The position numbers and the translations under genes were made by a program. From Rhynchospora pubera (lineage: Eukaryota > Streptophyta > Magnoliopsida > Poales > Cyperaceae), in NCBI GenBank assembly GCA_028095005.1, contig CM051462.1, positions 234,316,473 to 234,380,472 on the forward strand: 64,000 bases of DNA, given 5' to 3'. The notes beneath the pieces were generated by a model. It was not told the DNA's origin. It did not search any database and saw only the letters and a program-made list of their open reading frames with translations. Of this stretch, positions 13,338 through 23,790 are shown in pieces (positions within the stretch are counted from its first letter, which is position 1; each line of letters opens with the position of its first letter).

Positions 13338-13700
13338 ATGGCTAACGCGCCATCGATGGCACGTGCCATCAATTTTCTATTGAAAAGTCAAACGGTCGAT
13401 CCAAACCGTTCAAGTTGATCAAAATATTGAAATACCTTTGGAGACCAAATTTTACATTTTTTCGATTTTTTTACTATTTATTATGATATTTTCAAATTGG
13501 AGGGCCTGAAATACTCCAATCATAATATTTTTAAAAATATCATAATAAATAGAAAAAAATTCGAAAAAATATAAAATTTGGTCTCCAAAGATATTTCAAT
13601 ATTGAGAACAATTTGAACAGTTTGGTTTGACCATTTGAATTTTGGATCTCGAAAAATGACTTGATGGCACGGGACCCTCCGTGCCATCGATGGCACATTA

Positions 13701-13704
<4 letters not shown>
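13338..13704. mobile_element. MITE B, foldback element with GA/TA borders
   Basis: The left end begins atggctaacgcgccatcgat and the right end, reverse-complemented, begins gtggctaatgtgccatcgat. The outer borders are (GA)n then (TA)n on the left and the mirror image on the right. The inner core matches MITE A, including the gagaccaaattttac motif and the ggcctgaaatactcc segment in opposite orientation, yet the termini differ from those of MITE A. Confidence 0.75.
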
Positions 13705-13747
<43 letters not shown>

Positions 13748-13762
13748 GAGAGAGAGAGAGAA

Positions 13763-14168
13763 ATGCTATGGTGCATCGCGATGTATTAAGGCTTTTGTAC
13801 ATCACGACCATATTTACCGATAGTTTTACAAATTGAAAATCTAACTAAACAAATTCAATCTATATATTGAAATCTCATTATAAACCAAATTTTATATTTT
13901 TGGGAATTTTTTTACTATTTTTTTCGATTTTTTTAAAACCTGCCATTTTTAGAATTTCTATATTATTAATTGGTTTCCAAAAAAGGAAAGTTTTAGAAAA
14001 ATCGAAAAAAATAGTAAAAAAATTTCAAAAAATATAAAATTTGGTTTGTAATGATATTTCAATATGTAGATTAGATTAGTTTAATTAGATTTGTCAATTT
14101 ATAAAACGGTTGACGGATAATGATCGCAATGTACAAAAGCCTCAATACATCGCGATGCACCATAGCAT
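13763..14168. mobile_element. MITE C, foldback element with GA/TA borders
   Basis: The left end atgctatggtgcatcgcgat is matched at the right end by its near-exact complement, and the arms extend over about 150 bp. The (TA)n(GA)n borders are the same as for MITE B. The centre resembles MITEs A and B only in short motifs such as accaaattttat. It is the third element in the row inside 12332-14392. Confidence 0.75.
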
Positions 14169-14605
14169 ATCTCTCTCTCTCTATATATATATATATACTA
14201 TGAATAACACATCACTAAACTTTATAACATACTCAGTATATACCAATCATAGTTAAGATCGGAATCCCGGAATCCGATCTTGCGTTCGGAATACCAGATT
14301 CCGATCTTATGATACTATTTTAAAAAATGTTATTATATTGATATTAATTTTAATAGATTATATTAATTTAATATTATTTAAAAAAATTTCGGGAGAACAA
14401 AGCGAGAGTTTTGGGCCGTGAGAATTGAAATTGGAATGGATTGAAAAAGAAAACAAACGACAACGAGAGAGTTTTGGGCTTTCTAGCTTTCATTATAGCC
14501 CATATATTAGAGAAGTGCCTAATTCCTATGGGCCTTGATAACTCTAAAGGGCGATTTTGAGTTCTTTCGGGGTTTTTTTTTTTTTTAACCAAGTAGAGGA
14601 CATTC

Positions 14606-15027
14606 GCACCAGCATCTCAGCGATCAAAAAAAGATTGCTCCAAGCAGTCTTTTTTATTTTTTAAATATTTTTAAATTTTAAAATTCAAATAGAGAATCCA
14701 AATCGTTGATCTTGTTAAGTTTTATCGGCGATGCATTTTCATATAAGATTTATAAAATTTGAAGTTGATTTGATACTTGATTAAGTGACCAAATTATGAA
14801 CGTATTAGAATTAACCAAACCAGGTTCGTTCATTTGTTGACCACTTAATCAAGTATCAAATCAAACTTCAAATTTTATAAAATTTATATGAAAATGCATT
14901 TCCGATAAAACTTAACAAGATCAACGGTTTGAATTCTCCATTTGAGTTTTAAAATTAAAAAAAATTAAGAAAAATAAAAATGATTATTTGGAGCAGTCAT
15001 TTTTTCGACTGCTGAGGATGCGGTTGC
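14606..15027. mobile_element. Foldback MITE with 9-10 bp TSD
   Basis: The direct repeat gaggacattc flanks the element at 14596-14605 and 15028-15037. Ends are inverted: gcaccagcatctcagcgatc on the left, gcaaccgcatcctcagcagtc-like on the right when complemented. The two halves pair over about 190 bp each (for example acttgattaagtg against cacttaatcaagt). The duplication length suggests Mutator-like mobilisation. No coding capacity is present. Confidence 0.8.
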
Positions 15028-15037
15028 GAGGACATTC

Positions 15038-16700
15038 GGATTTTTTTAATGCCGAATGTTTGTCCGTTCTTTTTTTTTATTAAAATCTTGTCATTTCTGG
15101 GAAGGAAATAATCTGATTTCTCACGAAACATAGTGTGCGTGAAATAAGACAGTCGCTCAAAACTCCATGATATATTATTATCTTATTGTTTTTATTTGTT
15201 AAACATGATACAATACTGTCCAAATAGAAAACCTCAATTATTACAAATCTTGATCAAAATTACTCTTCTAACTCAACCTGGTCATACTAGAAAGATGCGT
15301 TAATTTATAAGCAATCTCAAGAAATCGTAAATTGTAAATTGTAATTGGCGGGTAAAATGCATTTACGTAAAATTCTCCCATGCATCAACTCGTTACGCAC
15401 AATGCACCACATAAATGTGCACACAGGAAATCGGCAACTCAAAGACAATATGAGCCGTTGATGGGATTAATGATCTACCGTTGAGACCCCACCAATCATT
15501 ACCGATGGAGAAATATCCGACGTCTCCGAAACGTCTTTCAGACTTTCAGCGGGCCCCACCCTGAATCAGAAGGTAAATAGACGTAAATGCCCTCACAATT
15601 GAGTCGATTTCATGTCAGGACACTAGACCCTTTTTCGTAATTTGAGAGTGATGGAATTTAGCAAGCTTCCTCTCTGCAAACTCTTTTGACACGACGACGA
15701 CGATGACTCAACGAAGTCTGACTAGACGTCTACGCGATATTCCGTAAATACCCTTCTCCTCTTTTGAACTCATCTATTCTGCCATCAAATTCGCTCCAAT
15801 CCTCTGTTACTGTGTCCAATGAAATTATGGGAAAATTTTCCTACGGTCAGATTTTGAATGTGGATACGTCAAAAATTGTTGACATTTATACGAAAATTCT
15901 CTATATAAAATTATACATTAGGAGTTTTCAGAAATTAATATATCAAAGTGGAGATGTTATCAAGTTAATATGCTTCAATGTGTAACCTCATGATATATCC
16001 ATAGCAAAGTGGAGATGTTAAGATTTAGGATTAAAGAAGCATAATTTTCAATTAAAAAAAAACATAATTTTCAATTAAAAAAAAGCATAATTTTCAATTG
16101 AAAAAAAACATAATTTTGGCGAAGGGATCTGTTGTCTGTTGATAAGATTTAGGCAGTGAGGACACGTGGCACTAAAGTAAATGGAAGGAATCGTCTTATC
16201 GTCTAGTCATATAATCATATTTCTTCTAGGCAGCTTGCGTGTGGAGTCGACATTTTGTCGTGTTGCATCTTGCTAACAAAATTTATGTCTTTTTTCTGTT
16301 GATACAAAATTTCTTATGAAGGTAATATATACCAAAATTAATTTACAGCCATATATATTTTATATTTGCAACTTAGTTCTTATAATTTAAATAACCTTTT
16401 ATTATACTATTATCAATTTGTCGTAGTTCATATTATATCATAAATACCTCAATTTCAAACCTGAAGACACTGTAGAATTAGCATTCAATCCCAGCCGTCC
16501 CTTGCTTCTGCCGCGCTTCATCTCATCCCTTCGTTCTTCTTTTGATCAGTTATAAAGTTTGTTTATGTTTTTTTGTTGCTCTTTCGTGTGCTCTTTGTAT
16601 GATATGTTCCTGAACGGGTATATTTGAGTTCAATTTTTTACTGCTGCGCCAAAGGAAGTGCGAGAGAGTTTCAAGGAAAAAAAAAGCTTCCATGCTCGCA
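15038..16700. other. Intergenic DNA
   Basis: No gene was recognised. The sequence is AT-rich and includes the 23-bp repeat array at 16040 and a duplicated 16-mer caaagtggagatgtta (near 15943 and 16004). The part after about 16480 becomes pyrimidine-rich and leads into the exon-like region that follows. Confidence 0.4.
16040..16131. repeat. 23-bp tandem repeat, four copies
   Basis: The motif cataattttcaattaaaaaaa recurs at 16040, 16063, 16086 and 16109, exactly 23 bp apart. The last copy is partial (cataattttgg). Confidence 0.85.
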
Positions 16701-16849
16701 CGCTCCACGTTCTGGGGCCCACACTCTTCGTGGAATTAAGCGAACCATATGAACCAAAAAAGAAGACTACGAATGAAGAGGGACGGTGTATGTGATCCAG
16801 TTCTTTTTATTTCATAGTCCTCCTCCATCGATCTAGAGCATTCCTTTCT

Positions 16850-19800
16850 GACGTTGATTGAAGTAAAAACGAAGAGAAAATTATTGCTTTTGCTAGGTTT
16901 CCTCTCTTCGCCTTGCTTCTCTCCCCCTCCCCCTGCATCTTCAAACCCTAGCGAGAGAGAGAGAGGCACACGGACCAAAGGAAGGAGCGGATCTTCAAAT
17001 CCTTCAGCGCAGGTACGAAGGTCCTGCAGCGGTGGCCTGCATCTTCAAACCCTTCATACCCTTTCTGTTCTCTCTCTCCGCCTCTCTTGATGGCTGTGGC
17101 AGAGGTCTGTTGCTCTTCGCTGTCTCATATTTCTTTTCCTTCCCTGCTTCCCATCTGCTCGCTTCCCTTTTTCTTTGATATTCTAATTTTTTCTTTTCCT
17201 GCTATAACGCAGTTCCAATATGGCAGCGCAAATCCGATGGCTAGATGTGAGAGGCTTGGAATCAAACTCGGCCAGAAGTTGTAAGATTTTTGCGTTGCTT
17301 TTCAGTTTCATACATACTCTTCTTCTCGCCTTCTACATACTCTTCTTCTCTCTCTGGCCTTCGATTGGCTCATGTTAAGTATGAATGTAGTACATACACC
17401 GTGTTTCTATTAGATGCACACCTATAAAGGTCTTAAATATAGTTCCAATTTAATAGATGTGCTAATCGACGAAATCAATTAAAGGTTGGTGTTTTTATTG
17501 AAAAACTATCATGCTCTTTCTATGTTGTCGATCTCTCTCTCTCAGGAGAGTACCCTTCTCCTATAATATTTTTCCTTTTTTTTTACTTTTCTTCTTCAAT
17601 TTAGCTTTGCCTCTTGCTTCTTTTTCCTTCCAAACTTTCTGTCCAATTTGGTGATTCCCTTCAATTTATGCTTCATGTTTTCTTCTTCTTGATCTTTTCA
17701 GCTTACACAGTTGGGAATTTGGGATTTTAGGGCCGCTACGGATCTGACCTCAGAAGAATGTTCATTCTATCATGCTTAGTCGTTTGCTCCCTTTCTCCTT
17801 AGGTAAGTTGTGCTAACTTACTAGAAAAAAATATGACCATCACGGTCAAATGAAATACAACCTTTGACAGAAAATTTTGGCGTGTTAAAAAAATGTATTA
17901 AAAAATATTTTGCTGATTTTGCATCAGGACAAGTTTTAAATCGAGAATAACTAGAGCCTATCAGTTTTTTGTTTCTCCTTTGGTTTCTCTTAGACATATT
18001 TAAAACTTATCTGCGTGATTTACTGTGTGGCTATTACTGTGATTTACTGAAAAATATTGATCCGCTTCCAAGTTCTCTTTTGGTACCAGCTAAATTTTAG
18101 TCCTCGTAGAACTTATCCCTTCGACCTTGGCTAGACTGTTGAAGCTTGCTACTAATCCTCTTCTTTTTTTTCTTTTTTATTTTCTTTGTAGGCATGCATT
18201 TTGAAGCAACATACGGTAGTTTTCAAAAAAAAAATTACATCTTATATTCGGTAATTTCAGAAAAATTCAGTCTATCATTTTCTATTGGAAGTAGTTTAAT
18301 TGGACAGTTTCTATTTGGTTTTGTTGAGTACCATATATCATTGAAAATTAAGACAGAAAACTAAGACCTTACATATGAAAACAACTCTCTATGTTTACAC
18401 AAGAAATGGGGACAAGAATGGAAAACTTGAGGCACGCAACATGGGTTTTAACTTGAATTCTTACCATGTTTGTGCTGAAGGACCTGCAACCAATTTTATT
18501 TTCATTTTTTTAACTGTATGATTGTCTGGGTGAATGTTACCATTCGATTTGAGAATGATGGAACCTGCAACCTATTTGATAATTTATACTGGTGGTACCT
18601 TTTGTATTTTACCCAAAGAGACAGATTTTTTTTTTGTTCTAAACTGAACTGTATTGCTATTGGAATTTTGTTCCAACACATTACTAACTACGACATGAAC
18701 CTAATAAATAAATGAAATCGTGATAATGATTATGATATAATGCAGGGATCCTAGATACGCTATAATCATGATGATTCCCTTGCTGCCTAATCACGTCGGT
18801 CTTTTTTATGAGGTGAGATAACAACATATAATGGTATCATTGATATTCTACAAATATAGCCTAAAAAATTATATTCTTCATGCAATGATTGCTATAATTG
18901 GTGGTAACAATTTTCTCGGTACAATGAGTTCTAACAATTTGTACTGGATCTGAATTAAAGCAACATCTCATTTATTGCTTAAGTTTGAAGGAGATTTTAC
19001 TGTATAGTTCGACAATTTGTCCTCAGTTAATTTTTGCCGTGATTAATACTGATGGATATGTGCATAGAGATGAAGTGTCATTGTTAATTGAAACAAATTA
19101 AGGATTAATACTGACATATATATAAATTGTCACTACTGAACAAGATGTTAGAGTAATTAGTACTGAGGATCTGTAGTAGCTGCTCAATCTGAAAATTGAT
19201 GCTGCATAAACATTCAATGCAAGATTTCCTTCTTTCACTGTGTAATCTCATTCACTTTACATCTTTTTTGGTCAATTCAACAAAGCATTTTTTTGATTTG
19301 AGGGAATGAAGATATGAGTAATGGGTCAACTCCCGGCATCTGAATTTTTCTTTATTGCCTTCTTTTACTGAATTCTGCGCTAACATTAGTTCTAATGTAA
19401 TTGATTCCAGCAAGCTACGTAACCTTCTATGAAGAACTTATGCAATCATTACAAAATTTAAAACATGCACAGGTTAGTATCCTTTGCCACTAATATCTTT
19501 GCTTATATACAAGGTTCAGGAGCATTCAGTAAAGGATAATTTGTTCTTGATCTTACTTTTGCTGATAAAATTTTAATTTGTTTTAGAGAATATATTGGAA
19601 AATTAATTTATATTTTTTTCTGAGTATTTTTCAGACAACTATCTCAGGTGGAAAGGTCTACTTCTGTGTTGTTATTTCAGCAAAGATATGGCAACTTCAG
19701 ATGGTAAGGACAACAAATTTAGCTTGCTATCCGAAAATGACCTGGTCGATGCATTTTTTTTTTTCCTTTTTTTGGGGTTTGGCATGCTGCTGCGAAGGCA

Positions 19801-21300
19801 ACAAATTTAGGGGTATTTCTTGGGGTTTTTAAACGCTACTGTCAATTGGCACGAAAAAAATGGTTGTGCGTTTTGTTTAGGCATGGAGAGGATTTATGTT
19901 CGTTTTTGGAAATATTTTTTAGGTTTATGCATATTACTGTCTGAACAACTGGTCTTTTATTTATTACCATGTCTTATGCAACTCTGTTGGGTGGTAATGC
20001 GCAGTGATTCAATGTTATGGACTGGATCTGCCAGTAAATGGTGTGGATAATGCAAATCATGTTTTCACAGTTAATCATGTTTTCCAGTTTGCCACAGGGC
20101 CTGCCACAGTGTGATAAGGAGAGCTTTTAGACCAAGGAGGGGTTCTGATTGTGATCAGTCCATCAAACAACGAGCACAAATTAAGAATGAATGTCCCAGC
20201 AATGATTAAGGCTGTTAAAATGTTCAGAATTGATGCTGGTATGCAAGCCTAAATCATAAAAAAAAAAATTATGTTACAAATGTGCTTTTCTATTATTTAC
20301 ATCTGATTCTGCAAATTCTGTCTGAAAGTTAAGTTCTATTTATTGTCTAATGATACATTCACCAAAAAAAAACAAAACAAAACTCTTCTCCTGCAAACTA
20401 CACTATCAATTGTATAATTGCTCATCTTTTATCAGTTTCTTTTTCCAGATCCACTGTCATTGACACCTACTAAAATGCTCTAAATGCTTTTATGTTTTCG
20501 ACGTTCGACCAGAAAAGGCATTTGCATGTATTTATTCCTAATTTGAGGTACACATCTTAATTATGATCAATGAATTCGATTGCTGGATTTTCATATTTTA
20601 CAAAAAAATATATATCTGCGAAGGAACTTTTAAAATTTATTGCTTGGCATTTTTATTCGTTGCTGATTAGAAACTAATTACGTATCATGTTTGAGGTGTA
20701 TTTATTACTTGGGAGAAAACATTGTTTTAGTTGTTGAATCAATGCATGGTTGCAGATAGCAAAGGATTTGGATGAAAATTTTGATTGATTGGTAATTTCA
20801 ATTGTTCTTGAACATTTAGAATGGATATTTCATTTAAAGAAAGAGAATATTTTAATTTGAATGACTAATGATAGCATGGTTAATAATTTTGAAGATTGAT
20901 TGATTTTAAAGCATGCATTTTCACTTAGAAGGTTTGTCTTATTTAGAAGTGAGAAATGTTAGATATAGTATGCGGCTTAGGCTTTCATCCCCATTTTTGT
21001 TGGTAAATAATAACTTTAGAAATAATTACTAAGCTAATGCATCAATATTTCGGGAGTGCTTTTTTATAATTATTACTCAATAAAGCTGTTTTGCAAGAAC
21101 CAATGTTGGCACGATTCTTCTATGTAAGTACTCTCTGAAAATTGGTGATATTCTTCAGATTGCTTCTTTTCATATTATGTGCAAAATATTTATTTTAATC
21201 AATGTTGCAGAGCTGACCATGAGATGAAATCGGAGGGTGAGAAAATCAAGGATGAGCTCAAAATGTCGGTCTGATTAATCAGCTGCACGATTTCAAGAAA
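16850..21300 (+). pseudogene. Degenerate exon-like fragments upstream of a Helitron 3' end
   Basis: Several open segments are bounded by good AG and GT sites on the plus strand: 18746-18812 (reads DPRYAIIMMIPLLPNHVG), about 19411-19472 (SYVTFYEELMQSLQNLKHAQ), 19635-19703 (TTISGGKVYFCVVISAKIW), about 20081-20239 (contains GVLIVISPSNNEHKLRMN) and a piece near 21212 (ADHEMKSEGEKIKDELKMS). They do not join in one frame: the first junction breaks phase and the fourth segment contains two adjacent stops. A CT-rich, UTR-like region lies at 16900-17100. I do not recognise the source protein. Orientation and position directly before a plus-strand Helitron terminus are what a captured, decayed gene would look like. 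The left boundary was not found. Confidence 0.3.
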
Positions 21301-21509
21301 ATAGGTTAACTAAATTTAGTTTTTTATTTTGGAGGAAGAAGTTCCATCGAAATTAATTTTAGTTTTTTATTCTGCCCTTTTGATGAAACTTTTTTTTGAA
21401 GAAATTTCCATTATTTTTATCACATAACATATGATTGCAGTCTATGGTTTTCCAATTGTGTATCAATATACTTTCTTACTCTTTTAAGGTCAACTTTGGT
21501 TCAACTTAC

Positions 21510-21537
21510 ATCGCGCGAAGCGCGATACAGCAGCTAG
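21510..21537 (+). mobile_element. Helitron 3' terminus, plus strand
   Basis: A perfect 7-bp stem ATCGCGC/GCGCGAT with loop GAA (21510-21526) is followed by acagcag and CTAG (21534-21537), then a host T. This is the canonical Helitron 3' end. The hairpin is almost identical to that of the opposed terminus at 22045-22072, which suggests the same family. The 5' end was not identified. Confidence 0.75.
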
Positions 21538-22044
21538 TTCATCATTAATAGTAATTGAAATATATACAAAAAATATTTTAAGAGATCTAATCCAGGTTTA
21601 TCTATCTTTTCATAGCTGCTAAATCACTAAGCCTGTGCTCTAGTATTATTTTTAGAGGAGAAGATAGAGGAGATTAAAGAAGACTTAGTAAAGTAAACTC
21701 TTACGTCACAAATTTGAAGTTACAAAAACAAATTAATTGGGAATTAAGCCTCTACTCTTATTCATTCAACCCCTTTCTTTTAAAGTTATGGAGTAAGATT
21801 AGAGAAAAATGTAATCTAACTTTTCACCGTCTCTTCTCCAACTTTTGGTATCGGAACACAATCTAAATAAACTATATGATCCTTATTTTCTTTTCTTTTT
21901 TTTGGAAAAAGTAGCTACAAGGCTACCATTTCATTACATGAAACCTGAAAATATACAGCGATAAGTTCCTTATTTAAAATCGGATTTTTGCTGGTGCACA
22001 TTTTCAAATAATGAAAACCATTATTCCGGTACCGATTATAATAA
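21538..22044. other. Spacer between two opposed Helitron ends
   Basis: About 500 bp of AT-rich sequence separates the two tail-to-tail Helitron termini. No gene is present. It includes the short LINE 3'-end fragment at about 21897-21960. Confidence 0.5.
21897..21960 (-). mobile_element. LINE 3'-end fragment, minus strand
   Basis: Read on the minus strand, the sequence ends aatggtagccttgtagctac followed by a short spacer and an A-rich tail (a T-rich tract on the plus strand at 21897). This resembles the 3' end of the intact LINE in this window (aatggatagcctacgggcat then poly-A at 32407). It is a very short, 5'-truncated copy of a related element. Confidence 0.45.
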
Positions 22045-22766
22045 CTAGGTGTCTCATCGCGCTCCGCGCGATGCAGTTTTGTCTGCGAGGTATCAATATG
22101 CTACATCACAAATTATCCATTGATTGAATGCGCTACATTGCAGATATCTAGTAGTTTAGTTTGATATATCTCGCAAGGTTTAAACACACACAGCATGGTT
22201 CATAGAGTAAGTATATTGTTTGGTGTTATAGTCATTCAACTGGATGGGGTACATAGCAAATACACATCATAGTTGAAGTCCTATGACAACCTAAGAAGTG
22301 GATAGGCCGCATAGAGTTTTTTTTTATCCATACATAGTGGTACTACAACGAAGCTCAAAATGTTGCCTCCCTGGCTTCGTGCTAGCATAACTTCTTGTCC
22401 ATTCCTTAGTGGATCACAAAAGAGAGATGGCTATCTCCATACATACCAAAGAGCCCAACATATTTCCAGATACAATTTACCTGCTAGTTAGTTGTGCTGA
22501 AAAAAAAGACAGGAACAGGTTATGTCTTAGCTAAGACCCATTTTAATTTATATACTTTTCTCTCCGTTTTGCCAGGACCACAGTCCACAGGCCACAACCA
22601 TTCTTGAATGCAAATCGTATAAATTAGATGAGAAAAGTGCATATAAATTAAAATGGGTCTAAGATGAGAAAAGTGTATAAAATAGATGAGAAAATAGATG
22701 GGTATATAAATTAAAATGGGTCTACTCGGAATTATGTGTGGAGTAGCAGCGGTCATGACTATTTGA

Positions 22767-23790
22767 ATGTGTGAATATAGAATCAGTTTGTTACTGGATG
22801 AAGCTCTATTTAGGCTGGTTAGGCTGGTGTTTGACCAAGTAACACCAAATGCGTTGCAGGAAACATCCATAGGCATGTGTATATCCCATTGTCCAGATAT
22901 GGTCGGAAATTTTTCTAGAGATGTGAGGGTTGTGTTTAATGTGAGCTCACCTGTGCTGGGCGGCAGCAGTACCCTGCTGGTTTGGTAGCGGCGGTGTTTC
23001 TTTATGGTCCAATGGTTCTGACGTCTGTGGCGCTTTGTCTGTAGAGTGTTGAGGGGGGGGGGGGGGGGGGCTGGTGACGATTGACTGTTGCAGGAAATAC
23101 TTTGATTAAGAATGGAGTAATTTGTTGTGGCTAATAATAGTTTGATTAAGTATGGTAGTATATAAAACACCGAGGTATATGTTGCCGGGGACGTACCTAT
23201 CCTCGCCTTCACTGTTGTAATCAATAAAGAGTTTCCTCCTTACTGACCTCTTTCGCTCTTCAGGGTTTTCGGGAGCATCGGATAGTTCCCTGGATGATTG
23301 AAAAGATCGACATGTGAAGTTACTGAGGTGGCAAAAAGAATGTATGAAGCATATTTTTTTTGGCCAAGAAAAAGTATGGCACCTGATAGTTCTGTGCTGA
23401 GCAGCGGGTGTGTCAGTTGAAGAGGATGGAGCCTTTTCCGTGATCAGAGACGGGATTTGTTTGTTTGGCGGTGGTGTTGTTTGTCCAGCCGCTGTTGCTT
23501 GTGATGAGGAATGTGGAATTCGACCTGTATGGCTGGAGAATGAAATTGTTTTATACACGATTAGTATGACAACCAACGAAGGCCTGTTAAAATCAAAGCG
23601 AAAAGAATGGAACTGTTAAGGAAAAACCCATACGGTTTGTTGTAGATGATGCAGCTGCCTGTGCCGTGGCTCGTACGCTCACTCTGCACACCCGCGTTGA
23701 GCGGCGTGCAGGCTGTGGAGTGGAAGGGCCAGCATCATGATTCGATGTGTGCACCGCATCGTTTGAGCGGTGCCTCTTTCTAGGAGGCAT
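22767..23790 (-). CDS. Unrecognised four-exon gene inside the Helitron
   Basis: A start codon at 23790 opens MPPRKRHRSNDAVHTSN, a basic then Ser/Thr/Pro-rich N-terminus. Proposed exons are 23634-23790, 23383-23524, 23197-23289 and one starting at 22978 (end uncertain, drawn here to about 22767). All three junctions are GT-AG and keep frame (phases 1, 2, 2), which is unlikely by chance. The second and third exons are also hydrophilic (KQIPSLITEKAPSSS; ERKRSVRRKLFIDYNSEGED). No domain is recognised. It could be the 5' part of a Helitron-encoded protein, whose N-termini are often basic, or a captured host gene fragment. The last exon runs into low-complexity sequence and its true end is unknown. 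Confidence 0.35.
23053..23070. repeat. Poly-G tract (18)
   Basis: Eighteen consecutive G residues lie inside the minus-strand Helitron. The length is unreliable in most sequencing chemistries. Confidence 0.9.

Larger units (their letters stand above)
12332..14392. mobile_element. Composite Mutator-like element with 9-bp TSD, upstream of PUS5
   Basis: The 9-bp direct repeat GAGAACAAA flanks the element at 12323-12331 and 14393-14401. The ends are inverted: left ccgaaaattt, right reverse-complement ccgaaattt. AT-rich subterminal blocks and then GATCGGAATC-type motifs follow inward on both sides in inverted orientation. The centre is filled by three smaller foldback elements (12905-13301, 13338-13704, 13763-14168). 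No transposase frame is seen. A 9-bp duplication with long inverted ends suggests the Mutator superfamily. It lies between the PUS5 start codon and whatever promoter originally preceded it. Confidence 0.75.
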
